Source: Luscinia megarhynchos (lineage: Eukaryota > Chordata > Aves > Passeriformes > Turdidae). From it: a stretch of DNA of 64,000 nucleotides. The notes beneath the pieces are model-generated. The model had not been told where the DNA came from. It saw only the letters and a program-made list of their open reading frames with translations, and did no database searches. Below, in pieces: positions 15,036-26,485 of this stretch (position 1 is its first letter; every line of letters begins with the position of its first letter). The DNA lies in the NCBI GenBank assembly GCA_034336665.1, contig JAPFBE010000003.1, positions 36,740,360 to 36,804,359 on the forward strand. Reading direction: 5' to 3'. The translations under genes were made by a program, and so were the position numbers.

Positions 15036-16374
15036 AACTGAAAAATAAAGGAGTGGATAAAAGGACTAGAGGAGCTAAAGAGACATGAAGATTAAGAAGG
15101 AAAAACCAACCTCAACCATCATAAAAATCTTTCTGACCATGAAATTTAAATAAAAAAAAAGGTGAAAATAAAGCAGTAAAATAATGAAAAAAAAATCATT
15201 ATTTAGGATAAGAAATGGGACAAAGACCTAACTATTGCTATAAAAATTCAGGCAGGACTTAACAGGCTATAAATCCATCTTTACATCTTAATACCTAGAG
15301 GTCTTTATTCAGCATAGAATTTATTTCTGATCAAATGATCATCCACATAGTTTCAAAAATCAATAACATTTAAGATTTACCTTGTGAATCACAAAAAGGG
15401 CCATCAAATCAAAGCTAAATTAGGCTACTATTTATCAAAATCAGGCCTCTGTGGCTGAAGACTGTGTGGCAGAAGAATTTTCAGAGAGCATTGCTCCCTG
15501 GACACAGCACTTTAGGTGCATCCCCGAGATCTCAGCAGTGACCTTTTTACACACTCCAAACTTTGTTTTCCATGAGGCTACACCTGAAGGATGAGTTTTA
15601 GCTGCCCAGAAAAGGAAGAGCAATAATGAGGATCAGATAACAGTGTGCTGGACTTAGAAGAAACAGACAGCCAACATGCAGGCAACCCTCAAGCCCCTCT
15701 GAAGGTTGGACAGGGCATATATGAATCCATAGTTCTGAGTACACCAACCATCACTCTGCCACGGACATGAAATCTCAAAATGTCAGGATGCAAAATCTGC
15801 AACCATGAGGTTTAAAGCTGCTCTGTACAGGGGAAAAGAATGTGTTTATTGCTCAGAAATGGAATATATATGAGCACATATAGAAGCCAATATAGAGAAT
15901 ATAAGTTTTGCCAAAAGGATTCAAAACTTTTCAAGTGAAATCCAGATGCTTTCGATATTTTGATGCAAAAATTGAGGCTTGGTTTCCACTATTTGAGGTT
16001 TTGCAGTATCAGTTCACTCAGCTCGGGTTTCCTTGTAACCTCCTGGTTTTACTTATAGCCAACTATTAAACATTTTCTTTTGGTAAGGAACATTTTGAAC
16101 TTGATTTCTGCCCAAGTAGGAATGACATTGGAAAATCTGAGCGAGGTCCAGACATATGTTTGAATTAGATTGAAGGGGTGGGGGAAGGAGGGCAGCAGAC
16201 TTTTCTTCATTAACAAACTTATTTTAAAATTACAGTCTTTGAACTGGAAAATGCTTTTGCATTTTTGCTGAATAGTATTTTCTTGTCTAATGAAGGATTT
16301 AGAGGATTAAAAAAATAAATTGAACCAAAGTACAAAACAAATAAACAAACCAGGAAAACCTATCAAAAAACCCT

Positions 16375-16376
<2 letters not shown>

Positions 16377-16413
<37 letters not shown>
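16377..16413. repeat. (AC)n dinucleotide microsatellite
   Basis: About 18 uninterrupted AC units. Long pure dinucleotide tracts are usually polymorphic in length. A/C-rich sequence lies just upstream (about 16,330-16,376) and a shorter acacacac run just downstream (about 16,447). Confidence 0.97.
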
Positions 16414-16414
<1 letters not shown>

Positions 16415-19206
16415 GCTTGACTGAACTCATTCTTGTATTACAATATACACACACACAGCCCACTGTATATAGTAAGAAATTATTCTACAAATCTTCCACT
16501 GTGCCAGATAGCTCTGAAGCCAATCAATGGGCAGAGACAGGAGTGAATGGCTCCAAACCTGAATCATTGCTGAGGAAGCAGAAGCATGTCAGCACACCTT
16601 TGCCAAAGCACAGTGGTGCCATATGTTACAGAAACTTGTCCCTCTACTGAGCTGTGCTAAATAATGTTCCACAAGGCAGAGAAACTACAATTTAAAGTGG
16701 AACATTTTATTGAGGAAATTGAGGGAAGTATTTTAGGTGGCAGAGAGTGGGAAGAAGAGAAATTCATTCTGAAGGTATTACAGGAAAGCTAGACTGAGTA
16801 CATTGCCAGTGTAACAGACATGTCTCTGATTTTCACAAAAACTCAGTTTTGCTAGTTCACATGAATTTGCCCATCAAAATTAGATGCAATACATCAATAT
16901 GCATGGCTCTGGACAAAATGTATCCTGGAGACAATGACTAAAAGAAATGAGAAGGCTGTGAGTAGACAAAACCACTTTTGAAAAGCAGTAGCTCTGTAAA
17001 GGGTCTTTAGAGATATACAGATTTCATGTGGCTATTTAAATAATACCAGCTAGTGATACAGGATCTCCATTTGCATCTGAAACTGATCTAGTTTGGATCA
17101 TTTATTTAAAGCACTGTTCATTATTGTGGTTCAGAGGGGAAGAAACTAACTCATCTGTTCCTTCAGAGAATAAAGGTCATTATAAAAATGAAGTGCATGC
17201 AACATAATGAGAGGAAAATTATAAACTGAATAAGGAAGATAAGGATTAACATTTAGAAATATCATAGAATCATAAGTCAAGGATAGAAATGCATGCAATG
17301 CGAACTTCCATTAACTATTTATTTGTTTTGTAGGATTGGTCCTTCAGCACACACACACATGCTGGCTTTCATCCATGCACAGAGTTACTAGTTGGTGTAA
17401 GAGGGCAATTAAATTAGTTCACCACTCAGTAGGTCATGGCCTTCTAAGATAACTTCAATTGTTGTGTTTCGAGATTAGCAACTTTGTTATTTTTAAACCC
17501 ATTCTCTAGCATCAGAACCTGCAAAGGTTTTCTTGCAGAGTAAATTGAACCTATTTGGCTTTTAGAAAGAAAAAAAGTAGTAATGAATATGAAGAGCACT
17601 GAGCACACGTCTCAATGAATATCTGCTGACAGAAGTGGGTTTTACTTATCTTGGTTTACCCCTCAAAATAAAAATTTAAAAAAAAAATCCCGAGGTGGAA
17701 AGAGAAAATAAATTATTCTCTACAGAGAAAAAATATTTTTCTCACCAAATTAAAATATAATAAATTTATTTCATTCCTAAACAATCTTTCTGATCACTAA
17801 ATCTATCCAAGGAGAGAAGTAGAAAAATCCTCCTTCTATAGATCCATTATATCCATATAGAACAGTGACAGCAGAGAATGAAGCCATTTACTGAGTTTTC
17901 ATTTTGGTAACAGTTTTTCTCTACATTGCTGGAAGTCACTCCTCATTTTAACACCATCATTTGCAATTTAAAACTGTGCAATTTATCAAGAAATTGTACT
18001 AATAAGATTAAATCTTTTCTGCTGGCTTTGAGTAGAATTCATTACATAAAATGAATTCGATCCAAAGCCACTATCTAGACCACTGTTTGTAAATTGCTTA
18101 ATTTTCCTGTCTTTATCTGGACAGCCCTTGAGTTTTCCTTAGGCAATAGCAGTCGTTTTCTGCAAGTGGCAAGACACATCTGATAGCCTCAGTAATATAT
18201 TTGGGGTTTGGTTTCTAGCTTCAAGAGAAAGAGAGTAAAAAAAAAGAAGATCCTAGTGCATTGTCTTCAGTCAAAAAGGAGTGTTTTCCTATTCTAACTT
18301 TGCAATTCCCTCATGAAATAATTTTGAAATATTTCAGACATTCTTTTATTACCCTTATGGTTTCTAAATTTCTAAACTTTTGTTTTCCCCATTCTCCCGT
18401 AGAAGTAGTTCTGCTACTGCTTTTGATCCTAAAAGTCACTTTAACGTTGGATTGTTGATTTTGAGGATCAAACTGAAGGTAGAGTCTTTAGTGGCACATC
18501 CTGCATAATGACTGACCAGAAATAAAAAATGAATAAATTCAGTTTACAAGTCCAGCTGTCTTCCCAGGAAATCAGGAAGCATACTTGAGGTGCAGCATGA
18601 CTTTTCTCAGCTTGGGGTCCAAACCAAAAGTGAGCATATTGCCAACTTAGCTGTTCAGAGACAGCTGGCAATAACCTTGTTAATAGTGTATGTTGAAAAT
18701 AAAGACAAATAAAATGTAAAAAAATGCATTTACATTTCGATATTTAGGAAAAAATTTAAATCTAGACAATGTGTATCAAGTTTAAGGGAAGGGTTAATGT
18801 TTCCAGTGTGTCTTTGAAAATCAACTATCAGACAAGATAAGAAGTATGTGTTGTCTGGACTTAAAATGAAAAGCTGGCCAGCCCTGTATTTTATTTTCCA
18901 CCACTGTTCATGACTTACTGAAAGGACTTGCAAAAGTCATCTTGCCAATCTGTTTCTATTCCCTAAAGACCAAAGCAAAGCTAATCCACTTACCTTTATC
19001 CAGGACTTCATAACTCTTAGATGTACTTAACCCTCTGTGTGATTCTACCAGATACCACTATTTTCAGTTATTTTGGATCAGATTCTGTCATCAGTTCTAC
19101 TCACATGAATTCACATCATCATTTTGTTTTGTTTTTATATTCAAGTGTGTGTAAACAGGAATTGAATTTGCAACACATATTATTTTAAACAAATATTTTT
19201 TAGAAT

Positions 19207-19301
19207 GGGAAGAAGGAAAGGGAAAGGGAAAGGGAAAGGGAAAGGGAAAGGGAAAGGGAAAGGGAAAGGGAAAGGGAAAGGGAAAGGGAAAGGGAAAGGA
19301 G
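19207..19301. repeat. (AAAGGG)n hexanucleotide array, 95-nt homopurine tract
   Basis: Thirteen perfect AAAGGG units (19,217-19,294) inside an unbroken 95-nt purine run on the plus strand. The regularly spaced GGG triplets could in principle form G-quadruplex or triplex structure. The minus strand reads (CCCTTT)n and gives a spurious Phe-Pro repeat peptide. No mobile element is visible at its edges. Confidence 0.97.
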
Positions 19302-19873
19302 TTTACATAAAGATATATTCCCTTGAAAAATAATATCAAACAAATATTAAACAATACAAATAAGTAATGGACTGAGGGAATATTTAGAAAGAATGCCTTA
19401 GCTGTAGACAAAGTTATGTCTGCAACAAGCTCAGGAGAACAGTGTTGTGGATCTCCCTACTTTTCCAAGCAAACTTTTACATTATTCATCTGGAACAGGC
19501 TCATTTCCATAATGTATACAAGGGAATTTTCTGTGTGTAGGACAGTAATTACAACCTGTGAAAGGTTAGTTTACCCTTCAAAAATACTATTTTCATGACA
19601 CTATTAGTCATGTATTTACCATATGGCTGCAAGTTTGACCTTTTTTTTTTCTTTTAATCAATAATCCAGGCAACTTGAAGTTTGTTGATTTTTTTATAAA
19701 CTTAACTTTTGTGAATGTGGGGCTCAGTGGGGTGAGAAAATAGGGACATTGCAAACATCTCTGCACAGATGGTCAGATGCTGCATAGGGTGAGAATCAGA
19801 AAAGCTGCCATTTAGATGCTCTCTCAAAGTTAAGAATAAGCACCTGGTGAGCATGTACAAGATGCAAAACATG

Positions 19874-19900
19874 TTTAGAGAGTTTAGAGAGTTTAGAGAG
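19874..19900. repeat. Three-copy 9-bp tandem repeat
   Basis: Three perfect head-to-tail copies of TTTAGAGAG (19,874-19,882, 19,883-19,891 and 19,892-19,900). A tiny local expansion. Confidence 0.9.
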
Positions 19901-21183
19901 AAGAGCTACTGGGCTCTCTTAGCCCTTTTTTTTTTTATAGTAATAACATATGGATGCCAGGAGGCTGTCACATGGGGCAGGGAAAGGTGAAGGTAAATTA
20001 AAAACAGAAGTAGAATAAACCTTAGAAGAATAAAAAACTGCCAACACAGCCTGATGTCTAAAGTTGATAATGGATTTGTATTTCCTCCACTCCTCTGAAT
20101 TCTTTATCACTACATTTCCCTGTAAATTATTAGGGTTTTATTTGGCATGTGGGAACTTCTATATAATGTATCCCAGTGAATTACAAAGGGATCTGCAAGA
20201 AGAAAAATATATTGCCTCTTTTTAGAATTTAATATGTTGACTGCCCTCTAAAAATGCAGTCTCTATCAGCACAAATTCAATGCATAACGTCATCTGTTTG
20301 ACATATAATTGACTTAATTTAATAATGCATGACAATATTTGATTTGGGATTGTGGTTCATCCAAAGACATTGAAGAGGTGAACACACTTACACAGCAAAT
20401 AAGAGCACTTTTTTTTTAAAAAAAGCTTATCACTAGTTTCTGTTTTTAAAGAGACCAGTGCCCTACAACAAAAGACTCCCTTTTATCTGTTTTTATTTCC
20501 CCTCCTGTAACCCATTATTACTAACAGCAAAAGAATTAGAGGAAAAAGAGCTAAAACAGATTTTTCTCCACCCCAACCCCATACTTCTGACTTACATATC
20601 TTCCATATTTTCATGTATTCTGAGCTCAAATCACCTCACATATTCCCCTGAAAAGTCTTCTTGATTGTTTTGGAAAATTATCAGCACCTTCTGGGGAGAA
20701 AATTCTTTTAATAAACAAGACAGAAAAATGTCCACCTGATGAAAACAATCTCAAAAGGAACAAAGACCTGTTGTTCAACATGAAATAGATTTAAACTCCT
20801 GGACACTGTTTGCCTAAATATATGGACAAGACCACACTCCTTTAAAAGAATATTGTTTTGTATTAATAATTTTTTTCTTTGAAAATGGACTTGACTATTC
20901 TCTAATGCATCTATGTCATGGATCATAACATTCTTCCCACTTGGAAAAATATAGAATCCTATCTGTAGGTGAAGGAATGAGAGAATAAAGGTCTTGGCCT
21001 AATTCTACTGAAATTTATGAGTTTTTCATTCATTTTGGATGTTTTAAAATCCAGAGCTTCAATAAAGACAAAGGTACATAAAGCAGGACTAATCAGAGAT
21101 GCAACCACTGAACTGAAAACTACAAATTCCAAAATCTCTTTTCAACAGCATCAGTCTGGAAGCAACAAGCATGTTTTATGCCT

Positions 21184-21250
21184 TGTGGTGGGTTAACCCT
21201 GGTTGTATTCCAGATGTCCACCAAAGTTGCTCTATCTCTCCCTTTGGCAA
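21184..21250. mobile_element. Short relic resembling an avian ERV LTR edge
   Basis: The stretch opens with TGTGGTGGGTTAACC and continues with a 'gatgtccaccaaagttgctctatc' type sequence. This matches the beginning of a widespread avian ERVL-type LTR block as I remember it (tgtggtgggttgaccctgg... cccaccaaagccgctctatc). Similarity fades after about 60-70 bp, so only a decayed or truncated edge seems to remain. No internal retroviral coding sequence is visible nearby. The orientation of the parent element is not clear. Confidence 0.45.
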
Positions 21251-24038
21251 GTGAAATTTTCTTGCTGTATGTTCTTTCTGTAAGATTTCAGTAGATTGAT
21301 ACAAATATAAGTTATTTCCTATATTTGCCACAACAGATGTAGAAAGAAGGAAAACAATAGCAAGCATTAAGAAAATATGAGGAAAAATAGGAAAATGTCA
21401 ATAGTTGTAGAAGAATATGTTATCACTCATAGATTTATGTTATGGATGGGAAAATATGTATCAGTGGCTGCTGTGAATTCTGGCTTGCTTTTGCTGTCAA
21501 CAGAAACCATCTTCTGATTGATTAAGTGTTCTTTGGCTTTCTTTTTGAGTTCTGACTCATCTAGATGTATCCTCTAGTGTCGGCCAGCACAATTTCTCTT
21601 AAGGCAGGATCAAAAGAGGCAGACAGAAAAACATGTATGGAGAGAGTATGTATGTAAAAGGGAAATCAAAATCATTGGCAAGGCAGAGCAAGAGTCCATT
21701 TTTCTAAGTCATCCAATATCCATCCATTTAGCATTCTCCCAAGCACATATATGCTAGTTTAGTTGTTGTAACTATGAATTTCTCAAACAAGATCAGAATG
21801 TCAGGTGAAGAACTGATTGCAACCTGGTGAATTACCTTTCTGCTAAGAAGTTATCTTTTGATACACTTGCTCTATTGCTTCCAAATTTGAGACAGTTTTA
21901 AAGTCTCCTGGTAAGAACATAAGCTCAACATATGAAAATTGTGAGTGGCTATAGATTCCATAGCATCAGTGAAAATGTGAGCAGATGCCCCACTATCTTC
22001 AGAGTGCACTGAAAGAAAAAGAGAATAATAGTATATATTCCCTTTCTTTATTCTGTTTGTTAAATAGTCTGTTGTTGAAATATCAGTTTCGGTCTGCTAA
22101 CCACTGATTGGATTCCCCATTTATTTACAGCTCACTACTTAATTTTATGAGATTATCTTGGCATTCTTTTGATTTTAGACTAATTTAGTCAATTTTTCAT
22201 CCATTTTATAGATTTTCATTGCTACTGGCTATTGTTATACCTCATGAACTATGAAACACTTTCTAATAGCTGTAAAACAACTGCAAAAATTTATTTCCAA
22301 AAATTGTAGCAGGTGGCTTTGAGGTGACCTTTAAACACAGCCTTCTCTTCTGGAGTCATTTTCCACTTATATTGATTTAGCTAAATGAGGAATTAGGTCC
22401 AGAAAATCCAACTGTTGGAAAGAAAGCAGAGTTAGAACTGGAATTCACTGTTATAAATAACATTATTTTTTGTTCAAGATTACACAAGTTTTGCATTGAT
22501 AAGCCCCAGAGAGCAGATCCTTTAGAACAGGTCCTCTAAGTCTTTTTATTCATTTGGCTTTCTTTTTTCTTTTATTCTTTTCCTTCTTATCTTACTTCAA
22601 AAAAATTATTCAAACTACCTTTTCAATCAACTCCCTCAACTTGACAGTATATGGTTTTGCAATGCATGACTAGGTGCCCTCTCTGCTTTTATGGCTGAGA
22701 GGAGAGGGTGAAAATTCTCTTGATCTTTTAGGTGAGCAATGGAGTGGCCTTAACCTACTGCAGGAATATTTTCTTCTCTTGGATGCAGTGAGGTTTAAAA
22801 ATGCAACATTATGTAAACATGTTCCATACATGAAGGAATGTCGTTCCCACACAGTGAGAAATTTGATGACTATTACTCTTTGCTGTCCTTAAATGCCAGT
22901 AAAAAAAACCAAGTGACTAGAGATTGCTTAATTTCAATTCAAATCTTGCTAATACTCCACTGAACGCTTGCTAATATTCCACTTAATTCCACTTAAGTGA
23001 ATATCAACTATTTAAATATTGGAATGCGAGGAAATAACAGGCACATGAGAATAATCATTAGATTTCTAATTCTGTATTTTGGCACTTAGAACTACCTTAA
23101 AGTACCTGCAATTGACTCAAAGGAGAATAAAAATCTCATAGGGGAATTCATGAACAATCCTTTATTATCATTTATGTCAAAAATTAGATCAAAGCCTATT
23201 ACACTGAATTTTGAATACAATCATCAGATGGTCAAACTCTTTTTAACTTTGTTTAATTTATTACAACCCTTACTTTATGGTGTTTTGAGATGTAAAATTA
23301 TATAAATTCTATCAATGGAACCAATAAATAGATGTCAAGGGAGATTGAAAAATAAATTTAGCATATCAGGAAATAGAAATACGAGTTCATGAAATTAATC
23401 AAGTATATGCTGAGCGTAACTTACTTAGAGTTTCAAAGCACAAATCCAAGTATCACCAAAACCTCAATGTGAAATCTGGATGCAGATTCATCTGCTTAAA
23501 CTGCAGAAAACTTGTCATTTGATAATAACATAGAACATTTAAGAAAGGAAGCCAAAAACAGATAATAAATGGTGTATTTGCCTGTACCTATACTATTCTC
23601 ATATATATATATATATATATATATAATGAACTATTTAAACATAATCTTCATAGGTTAACTCCTCTGAATATAGATCTTCCACATGAGAAGTTTTGTCATT
23701 CTGAGTGATTTGTCCAAAGGTAGCTGCAAGAAATTTCTTTTATTAATGTGCCTCTGTAATCATGCTTCAAACCCAAATTTACTCTAATACTTTATGATTG
23801 GTGCCCCAGATTAGAACAAAAACCTATTTAGCCCAATGCTTTGTCTTTGGTACTGGTCAGTGGTAACTTCAAAGGAAAAAGTTATTTAAAACAGAGAAAA
23901 TACACTTTCCATCTGTGCCTTCCTGATTTCTGAGAGTCAATGTTACAAGTACATCCTGAACTGGAGGCTGCAATTATAGAAAGTCCACAACAGTACTTTC
24001 TTCCAGGCCCTCACTCTCCTGATTTTGGTTTATGTTTT
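21251..24038. other. Noncoding sequence, no element recognised
   Basis: No gene supported. It contains a 17-bp imperfect direct repeat (22,945-22,961 and 22,967-22,983, one mismatch) and an (AT)n tract. Parts of 21,251-21,700 could be more of the LTR-like relic, but I cannot match them. Confidence 0.5.
23601..23625. repeat. (AT)n microsatellite
   Basis: About 12 uninterrupted AT units, following cytosine 23,600. Confidence 0.95.
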
Positions 24039-24842
24039 TGTCACGGTGTGACTTGGGTTTGCCAACCTTAATATATTTAATTTCTTTTAGAGACAGGACC
24101 GAGGAGTAGAGACAAGGCAGGCTCAAAACTTAAAAAGGTACAAGAAGAAATTATTAATAATACAAAAAAAGAATTAGAATTCAGGATAAAATTCCTAGAT
24201 TTTTCCCTCCTCCCCATCATTCCACATTTCTCACCAACATACATACAGAGAGAACACTTCAGTCAGTTATACACTCAAATAATCAGTTCAGTTTTCTTCA
24301 GAGAGGAAAGTCCCTTTTCTGGTTATGGTTTAGGGGGTGTCTTCACCTTCACAGTCTGCGTTTATCCGAGACCCACGGAACTATGAATTTTTCCTCCCAT
24401 TTACACCGTCCTTCCAGAGCCGTGTTATGGGTTACAATGCACACCTGGGGTACCACCTCTAAAGGCAGGCTGCTAAAAACCAGAATTCTCTTCATTGGCT
24501 TCTCTATCAAATGTCTCTGTTCATATTCCAGTTCCAGAAGAGAGACCCCCATTCCCTCGGGGCAAAAGATCCTTTTCTCAAATATTTCAACCCCCCATGT
24601 ATTTTCCACAGTTTAAAGGAACTTTAGTGAAGTTACAATCCCCACAGCCCACAAAAACGGTTTTCAGCTACTTGCATCTTTTCAATCTCTTCCCACCAGG
24701 AACTTTGTCTTCATCCCGCTGACTTCTGTAGTCTCCATGCTTCATGTCTTCTCATTCAGGGGAACTTAGGAGATCGAGGATTCCATCCAGGCATAAAGAA
24801 ATTACAATTGTATCCAGATTGCGAAGAAACAAAGGTGGGCAG

Positions 24843-25108
24843 CTGGAGTTCTTCTCTGCCGCGTGGAAAGGCGAGCCGAGCGGGGCCATGCGGCCGGTGC
24901 TGGGGCCATGCGGATTCCGGGGGCCCCCCAAGCCAGGGGCTCCCCGCAGAGCCGGTGCCGGGCCGATTCCCCCCCCCTCGCCGAGCCCGGGGCCGGGGTC
25001 CCGAGCTGGGCCCCCCGCAGAGCCGAGGTGCCGGGCTGGACCGCAGACCGAGCCTGGAGCCGGGCCGGAGCCCCCGGCCAGGGACCCCCACCTCCGGAGA
25101 CCGGAAAC
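24843..25108. other. GC-rich, CpG-dense core of the LTR-like element
   Basis: About 265 bp with many CpG dinucleotides and long C or G runs, in strong contrast to the AT-rich window. It holds internal duplications: ggggccatgcgg at 24,882-24,893 and again at 24,902-24,913, and a cccgcagagccg...gtgccgggc segment near 24,942 repeated near 25,014. Lack of stop codons makes several overlapping Pro/Gly/Ala-rich frames (up to 126 codons) on both strands. These are composition artefacts, not genes. Confidence 0.8.
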
Positions 25109-25165
25109 CGAAAGAGACACTTAACTCGATGCAACTGTGATTTGTGAAAGCGAAATAACTTTTTC

Positions 25166-25210
25166 ATTGGTTTCCCGAGCTGTCCATCACCAAATCAGCT
25201 CTCTGATTGG
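25166..25210 (-). promoter_or_regulatory. Paired CCAAT motifs in the LTR-like element
   Basis: On the minus strand CCAAT occurs at 25,166-25,170 and 25,206-25,210, each in a longer context (accaatg and accaatcag). With the GC-rich block just downstream on that strand, this fits a U3 promoter region. Activity is inferred only. I see no clear TATA box. Confidence 0.4.
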
Positions 25211-25411
25211 TGCCAGCAGCTCACAGGGGAAGCTCCCAGAGACGGGAGAGTCCCTCCCACTCCCCAGCCTCATGGAGCCGTCCCTGAGGTGAATCCACCC
25301 CTCCCCCTTACCACGTGAAACCAACACAGTCTTCCACATAACACCACAAAAAATGGGAAGAAATTTCTTCATTCCATTTGTGATTTTTTAGATCTCAGCC
25401 ACATCTTCTTT

Positions 25412-25965
25412 ATTTAGCCTCTCCTTGGTAGCTGTCCCACTATTCTGACTGAACTCACAGCCCTTTGGGTCCCACTCCACCCTTGTACCATCAAAAGAAG
25501 TTGCAGCATTTACACTGTGACTGTTCCAGAGATTTATACAATGGCAGAGTCACGTCTTTCATCTTGTTCTTTATTATCTTTCTGATACTTTCAACATTCT
25601 ATTTGTTCTTTAAATTGCTATTCAGCACCAGGCTGACATTTCGAAAACTGTACACAATTTCCTTGTGGAATACTGAAAGCTAATTTAGAGCCAATCACTT
25701 TATGTGTATAATTAGAATGCATTTGGTATTTTTCCCCCCTGAAAATTATTTTGTATTTATCAACAATGAATTTCATTTACCACTTTATTGTCATGAGAGT
25801 CATCTGTGGTATTTTGCAGTCAATTTTAGTTTTAACTATGTGAATAATTTTTTATTACTAACAAAGCTTGACATCTCATTATTCATTCTGTTTCCCAATA
25901 ATTTATGAATATGTTTAACAGCAGAAAACCCTGGTAAATAAAATACTAATTTTATTTGCCGTAAA
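25412..25965 (-). mobile_element. Old CR1/L3-like LINE relic, first segment
   Basis: Read antisense, this matches in order an ancient CR1-superfamily pol segment known from reptile and bird genomes: the 'ccctttgggtcccactcc' block, the 'agaagttgcagcattta' block, 'ctaatttagagccaatcactttatgtgtata' near 25,680-25,712, 'tatttatcaacaatgaatttcat' near 25,754, and 'atttatgaatatgtttaacagcag' near 25,902. The sequence is heavily diverged with many small indels, so all frames are broken. It begins within about 70 bp of the LTR-like element. Plausible because many separate blocks stay in the right order; not aligned. Confidence 0.72.
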
Positions 25966-26029
25966 GTTTCCAGCAATGAGAGGCAAGAGCCAACTCAGAC
26001 CAATCCTTCCTCTCTAAAATTAGGATTCC

Positions 26030-26485
26030 TTTTTTCCACAGTGTGCACCACATTACATTTATCAGCACTGAATTTCTCTTTTTCTAATAGTGTCCAGTAG
26101 CACAGTACTGTACTGTCCTTTGCCATTCTTCAATCATCTTTCACCTTTGCTGCTGTTAATAACTCTAGTATTTATCAGGGAGCTGTGTCCTTTGCTATTG
26201 ACCCTCTCTCCAGGTCAGTTGCAAGCTTGCCAAGCAGCGCAGGCTGCAGTGTGGATCACTGTGGCACCACAGGGTTTGACCTCAGTGCAAAAGCACTGTT
26301 TTATCCCCATTTTGTTTCCAATGTTTATCCATTTATTAATCCAAAGGAAGACATTTCTTATTATCTCATGGCAGATGATTTTCTGTCTTATCTTTCTTGT
26401 GAAGGATATTGTTGAAAGCCTTTGGAAACTATCTAACATGAATGCCTCTGTTCCACATTTGCTGCATCCAGGACACTGAAATTTT
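26030..26485 (-). mobile_element. Old CR1/L3-like LINE relic, second segment
   Basis: This starts again at the 'gcaccacattacatttatcagcactgaatttc' landmark (about 26,044) that also occurs in the first segment. It then runs on through a block corresponding to the VTSG.PQGS turn (about 26,258-26,283), the 'atccatttattaatccaaaggaagacat' block, and 'gatattgttgaaagcctttgg', the antisense of the DF.KAFD(T/S)V reverse-transcriptase motif, near 26,407. The upstream pol part is lost. Open frames of 74-129 codons here are shadows of this relic. Confidence 0.72.

Larger units (their letters stand above)
14063..21183. other. Noncoding sequence between retroelement relics
   Basis: No gene supported. It contains an (AC)n tract, a homopurine hexamer array and small tandem duplications, each listed separately. 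At about 17,262-17,285 a short atcatagaatcat-like stretch recalls a CR1 terminus read antisense, but it is too short to call. Open frames reach 104 codons. The 104-codon one (19,097-19,411, minus) is mostly a Phe-Pro repeat encoded by the hexamer array. Confidence 0.55.
24039..25346 (-). mobile_element. Solo LTR-like element, probable passerine ERV
   Basis: A roughly 1.3 kb block unlike its surroundings: moderately G+C-rich, with a very GC-rich core at about 24,843-25,108. Read on the minus strand it starts near TGTTATGTGGAAG or a few bases earlier and ends ...CAAGTCACACCGTGACA, giving the 5'-TG...CA-3' ends of LTRs with a short imperfect inverted terminal match. Two CCAAT motifs lie on the minus strand about 140-180 bp from the presumed start, where a U3 promoter would sit. 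No primer-binding site or gag/pol/env coding sequence flanks it, so it looks like a solo LTR left by recombination. I could not find a convincing target-site duplication, and the distal (25,343-25,348) edge is uncertain. The family (ERVK- or ERVL-like) cannot be settled here. Confidence 0.7.

Noticed and set aside
17262..17300. Possible CR1 3' terminus (atcatagaatcat-like) read antisense
   Set aside because: Only about 15-20 bases match and no further CR1 landmarks follow, so chance cannot be excluded.
19097..19411. 104-codon minus-strand frame with a Phe-Pro repeat
   Set aside because: The repeat peptide is produced by the (AAAGGG)n array. The flanks show no gene features.
24744..25167. Six overlapping open frames of 94-126 codons on both strands
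   Set aside because: All fall in the GC-rich core of the LTR-like element, where stop codons are rare. The peptides are Pro/Gly/Ala/Arg-rich and conflict with each other.
26090..26479. 129-codon open frame on the plus strand
   Set aside because: It is antisense to the old CR1/L3-like relic. The peptide is a chance reading of the complementary strand.
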